Positions 60,492 through 64,000 of a stretch of DNA of 64,000 nt are shown here, piece by piece; within the stretch, counting starts at the first letter, position 1, and each line of letters begins with the position of its first letter. The stretch lies in assembly GCA_022009815.1 (NCBI GenBank), contig CP091725.1:2356001-2420000 (forward strand). The letters run 5' to 3'. The DNA comes from Bacteroidales bacterium (GTDB lineage: Bacteria > Bacteroidota > Bacteroidia > Bacteroidales > Muribaculaceae). Below the pieces are notes generated by a model. It was given only the letters and a program-made list of their open reading frames with translations, was not told the DNA's origin and searched no databases. Made by a program: the position numbers and the translations under genes.

Positions 60492-62335
60492 TATTTCAAT
60501 ATATGTTTTTCTACACCTTTTGTCGTGTAGTTGTAAATAAATGAAGCGGTGTTGACAAACCCTCCCCAACTGCTTGTGCGCACAATGTTGATGCCGATTT
60601 CCAAACCGTCGGTTGCTTGCATAGGCTTGTTGAAGTCGTTGCCGTTTGCAATGACAGCATTTATGAAGAACGACATCGTGTCATAGCCCAATTCACTCAT
60701 GTTAGGGATTGAATTGATTGGGCTTTCTCCATACCAATATTTGTATTTGCTGTCAAACTTGTTGTTGCCTTCAATCGAATAGCGAGAGAACAGACATACG
60801 TTGTTTGCGCGCAGGAAATTCTCATATTCGTTGTATATCGACCATTCAGGATAGCCAAGAATGCTGAATTTTCCATCATTCGCAGGATCAGCAGCCAATT
60901 CATCGACCAAAGATTTCAGTTTTTTTAATGCGGATCTGGAGCTTGACGTTGGAACGAATAGCGTGGGGTGTTGACAAACGAAGCCGTTGCTCTCCGATAG
61001 GTTGACAGTCTGCTTTGGCAGATTTGTCATTTAAATATTCAATCAATGGTTTGTCGTCTTCCGACTCGTCTTTTAAGAAAACGATTTCACAGTTTGCATA
61101 ATTGCTCTCGACATAAGAACTTACTGAAGAATACATATATGACGACGGAGTGTTGACCTGGAAAAAACGATTGTTGTTGTAGCACATATCGTTGTTGACT
61201 GAGAAGGAATTAATGACATTGATTCCGTTCTTCTGTCCAAAGTCGACAATCGTTTTCAGCAAGTTGTCCTCAGAAGGGGCAAAAATCATATGCGCATTGG
61301 CAATCTCTTTCTTGCTCAAGACGGTTGAGATGTTGGCATCTGTAACATCGTAAGCATAAAGATTCAATTTTGACTTAGTCTTAAGGTCGTTGACTGCCAG
61401 CAATGCCCCACGATAGAAGTCGCGGTAGAACAAAGCTTGTTTGCTTTTGTTGGTATTCTTTGCCTCAAAAGGGAATAAAATGGCAATGTTGACGCAGTCG
61501 TTGATGTTGTCGTCTGACGTTTCGCGGAAAGCTTGTCTGACAACCGTGGTTGAGTCAGTTTGGCTTTCATTCGCAATAGGGACAACCACATACGATCCAC
61601 GTTTCAGTTTGTCCACATCGGGATTTGCTTCTTTCAGCTGATCTTCTGTAATTCCATATTCTTCGGAAATGGATTCAAACGAATCGCCTTTTTCAACTTT
61701 GTCGTGTACGAATACCGTTTCAGGTTTGTCATTTTCTTTATTAGCGTTGTTGCTTGGAGGAATAAGCACAGTCATTCCAACTTGGAAATTCTCAGGCGAT
61801 ACACCTGGATTCATTTCAAGCAAATCTTTCAAATCGACGTTGAAATTCACAGACAGCCGATAAAGTGTGTCGCCAGGCTTGACGGTGTATGGCACAGCTT
61901 CTTGCTTGTCGTTGCCGACAGGAATTGTCAACACAGAGTCTGCTTTAAGTCCGGTCCTTGCTTGGGGGTTTGCTTGCAGCAGTTCGGCGACAGAGAGTCC
62001 GTACATTTTGGCAATGCCATACAGCGTTTCACCGTTTTTTACTGTGTGCTTATGCTCTTTTGGACGAACGACTGCCTGCCGTTTGACATATGCGTCAACC
62101 GGGAAATAAAGCACCTGATCTTTCTTTAAGCCGGTTGCAACCGAAGGGTTGTACTTTACGATATCCTCTTTAGGTATGTTCAACTCCCGGGCTATGCCGT
62201 AAATAGTCTCTTTCTTTTGCACAATCCGGTAATAATAGTCAACGCCGCCTATGTTGCGTGTCGGCAGGTTCAATTGGGCAAAGCGGCTGCCGAGCAACTG
62301 GCCAGAGTTATTGCAGCAATCCATTGTCGTATCAT
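60491..62335 (-). CDS. LysM-repeat protein with periplasmic-binding-protein-like domain, two frameshifts
   Basis: About 615 residues. The repaired start at 62335 gives a signal peptide (MIRQWIAAITLASCSAA), possibly lipidated at LASC. Four LysM repeats follow (for example HTVKNGETLYGIAKMYGLS and YTVKPGDTLYRLSVNFNVD), then a type-1 periplasmic binding fold (NIAILFPFEAK...FYRGALLAVNDL). Breaks occur at 62276-62278 (coding-strand CCC, one short) and 61014-61016 (coding-strand AAA, five A give SAKKQTVNLSES). It would bind peptidoglycan and perhaps a small ligand. Coupled to the downstream barrel gene. Confidence 0.83.
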
Positions 62336-62358
62336 TCCTTCAATCTTTTTGTTTTATG

Positions 62359-62366
62359 CAAAAATA
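62359..62366 (-). promoter_or_regulatory. -7 element of the LysM gene
   Basis: TATTTTTG on the minus strand, 24 bases before the repaired ATG. The nearest TTG is 17 bases upstream, slightly closer than normal. Confidence 0.5.
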
Positions 62367-62394
62367 CGAAATAAATTAAATATCAAGGCGCAGG

Positions 62395-64000
62395 TTATGG
62401 AATAATCACACGGTCTCCTATCAATTGTTTGCGAATTGCTCTGAGTTGAGACAGCTCTTGCATCAATTGCTCGACTCTGTTGATGTCGCCTGACGCTTGA
62501 CATAGGAGCTTTATTTCTTCCTGAATTTCCTTGATGCGCTGAGACAACAGTGCGTCTTTCCACACGTTGAGAGACAACGACACCAGGTCACGAAGACGGT
62601 CGTATTCCGATTCCATATCGGACAGTCTCGTGTGCACTTTGCTGAGTGGCTCTTTTTCTATGACAAGGTCCAACGTCGTTTGCCTGATTTCGTCATCCTG
62701 GTCTGAACACAGTCTTTTTTCAAGATATTCTTTTTCAAAATCAATGAGTTTGTTTTTGAAATCTTTCTGTATTGACTCGACCAACCGTTCTTTCGCTTTT
62801 CCAACTACGGTGTCTGACAATTGCGCTATCTGCACTTTTTCTTTCATTTCCTTGTCCAGACGATCTGCTTCGCCGGGCAGGTCTGCATAGAAGTCGGGGA
62901 GGAAAGACAACGCTCGGTCAAAAATCTTTTTAAATGCCGGTACGCTGAAAGATATTGACTCGGATGTCAGTTCGACGTTTACCGCCTCCACAAGCGTGAC
63001 GTTGGAGAATCCGCCATCTGGGTTTTCAATCTCAAATAACTCATTGCACATGCCATATTTGGCAATATATCGGATGATGTCTGTCTCGTACATCCTCAGC
63101 GATTTGGATTTGACGGTTGCCGCATCCGACGGCTCTGTGCGTACGGTTGGAGAGGATGTTGTCTCGGGTTCTGTGGTACTTTTGCCAGAACGGTCTTTTG
63201 CCTTGATGCCCTTTGACGTTTTCTTCACCTCTTCGGCAAGTATCTTCTCGTCAATTTCGAAGCGCTTGCTGCATTCTTTTATGTAAACGGCGCGTGTGAT
63301 ATTTTCGGGGATGACAGAAATGGATTTTACAATGTCTTGTATCGCCTCGGATTTTTTTATAGGGTCGTTTTCAAGTCCTTCCAGAAGAATGGATGTCTTG
63401 AATTTTATGAAATCAGTCTCGTTGGCGTCAATAAATCCTTGAAACTCTGAAGCGTTGTGCTTTTTGGCGAAACTGTCGGGATCGTCGCCGTCAGGCAACA
63501 AAAGCACTTTGACGTTCAGACCTTCTGCCAAAAGCAGGTCGATGCCTCGCAGGGAGGCTTTGATGCCGGCCGAGTCGCCATCGTACAAGACGGTGATATT
63601 GTCTGTGAAGCGGTGAATCAGTCTTATCTGTCCTTCGGTGAGAGATGTGCCTGAAGACGCCACAACATTCTCGATGCCAGCTTGGTGCATTGACAAGACA
63701 TCTGTATAGCCTTCAACCAAGAAGCATTTGTCTTTTTTTACAATTGCCTGTTTGGCTTGGTACAATCCGTAAAGCTCGTTCTTTCTTGTAGATAATTGAT
63801 TCCGGAGAGTTTACGTATTTAGCGGGGTCTTTTTTCAATGTGCGACCGCCAAACGCTATTACCTTTCCGGCAATGTTGAGTACTGGGAACATGACTCTGC
63901 CTTTAAAACGGTCGTATACGCCGTGCTCTCCCTTGATACACAGTCCGGACTCTATGGCATACGTCGGATTATAGCCATTTTTTTTTGATGGCATTGTAGA
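62395..64000 (-). CDS. dnaG: DNA primase, 5' end outside window, two frameshifts
   Basis: Synthesises RNA primers for replication. The visible part includes the end of the catalytic core: YDRFKGRVMFPV, FGGRTL, the Toprim metal motifs EGYTDVLSMHQAG and YDGDSAGIKA, and the C-terminal helicase-binding domain rich in charged helices. The zinc-binding N-terminus is beyond base 64000. Breaks occur at 63782-63784 (coding-strand AAA; five A give IYKKKNELYGLYQA) and in the A run at 63978-63986, upstream of which the conserved reading is AIKKNGYNPTYAIESGL. The stop is at 62395. Confidence 0.92.

Overview
The window is a dense stretch of ordinary chromosome from a member of the Bacteroidales (phylum Bacteroidota). 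The evidence is the gene set: Na+-pumping NADH:quinone reductase NqrABCDEF, cytochrome bd with a DUF4492 partner, pyruvate:ferredoxin oxidoreductase, an exbB-exbD-exbD-tonB operon, DUF349, HU-SPOR and LysM/periplasmic-binding fusion proteins, and MutS2 with a Smr domain. It is also supported by many copies of the Bacteroidota promoter form TTG-N19/20-TAnnTTTG placed directly in front of genes. The physiology suggested is an anaerobe with low-oxygen tolerance and a sodium-based respiratory chain. Genus cannot be decided from the sequence alone.

Layout. 1-9.7 kb: serB (cut by the window edge), a patatin/outer-membrane-barrel protein, mutS2 (minus), dnaE-trxA. 9.7-15.5 kb: nqrABCDEF on the minus strand. 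15.7-19.2 kb: exbB-exbD-exbD-tonB. 19.2-24.6 kb: tcdA, a DUF4886 lipase-like protein, a secreted amylo-1,6-glucosidase-like enzyme, a HAD phosphatase and an IMPACT/YigZ protein. 24.7-27.7 kb: DUF4492-cydA-cydB (minus). 27.8-33.3 kb: DUF349 protein, polyprenyl-phosphate sugar transferase, recQ. 33.3-41.1 kb: SGNH hydrolase, SBF-type transporter, AlbA_2 protein, the mtnN-luxS pair, a B3/4 protein plus Sua5/YciO, a DbpA-like helicase, and a WecA-type transferase. 41.2-51.5 kb: nifJ, an Hsp15-like protein, and a His-rich small protein followed by an adaptor/RND/outer-membrane efflux operon. 51.5-64 kb: recJ-recQ2, mscS, TPR, HU-SPOR, a hemerythrin/LuxR-type pair, LysM protein plus barrel protein, and dnaG (cut by the window edge).

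The most important technical point is that more than half of the genes, including dnaE, dnaG, mutS2, recJ, nifJ and most nqr genes, are broken by small indels, nearly all in short A/T or G/C runs. In about 20 places the run left behind is exactly three bases, where the conserved protein needs four or five. Restoring the runs gives full-length conserved proteins every time. I therefore annotate whole spans as single genes and treat the breaks as probable sequencing or assembly errors, not pseudogenes.

I saw no rRNA, tRNA, insertion sequence, CRISPR array, prophage or plasmid gene. No gap between genes exceeds 300 bases. The largest (about 255-262 bases, at 15549-15810, 41107-41362 and 55100-55355) hold promoters, terminators and a structured leader. 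The least explained items are a receiver-like regulator lacking its phospho-acceptor next to a RIC-type hemerythrin, a folded leader in front of recJ, and a His/Cys-rich small protein heading the efflux operon.
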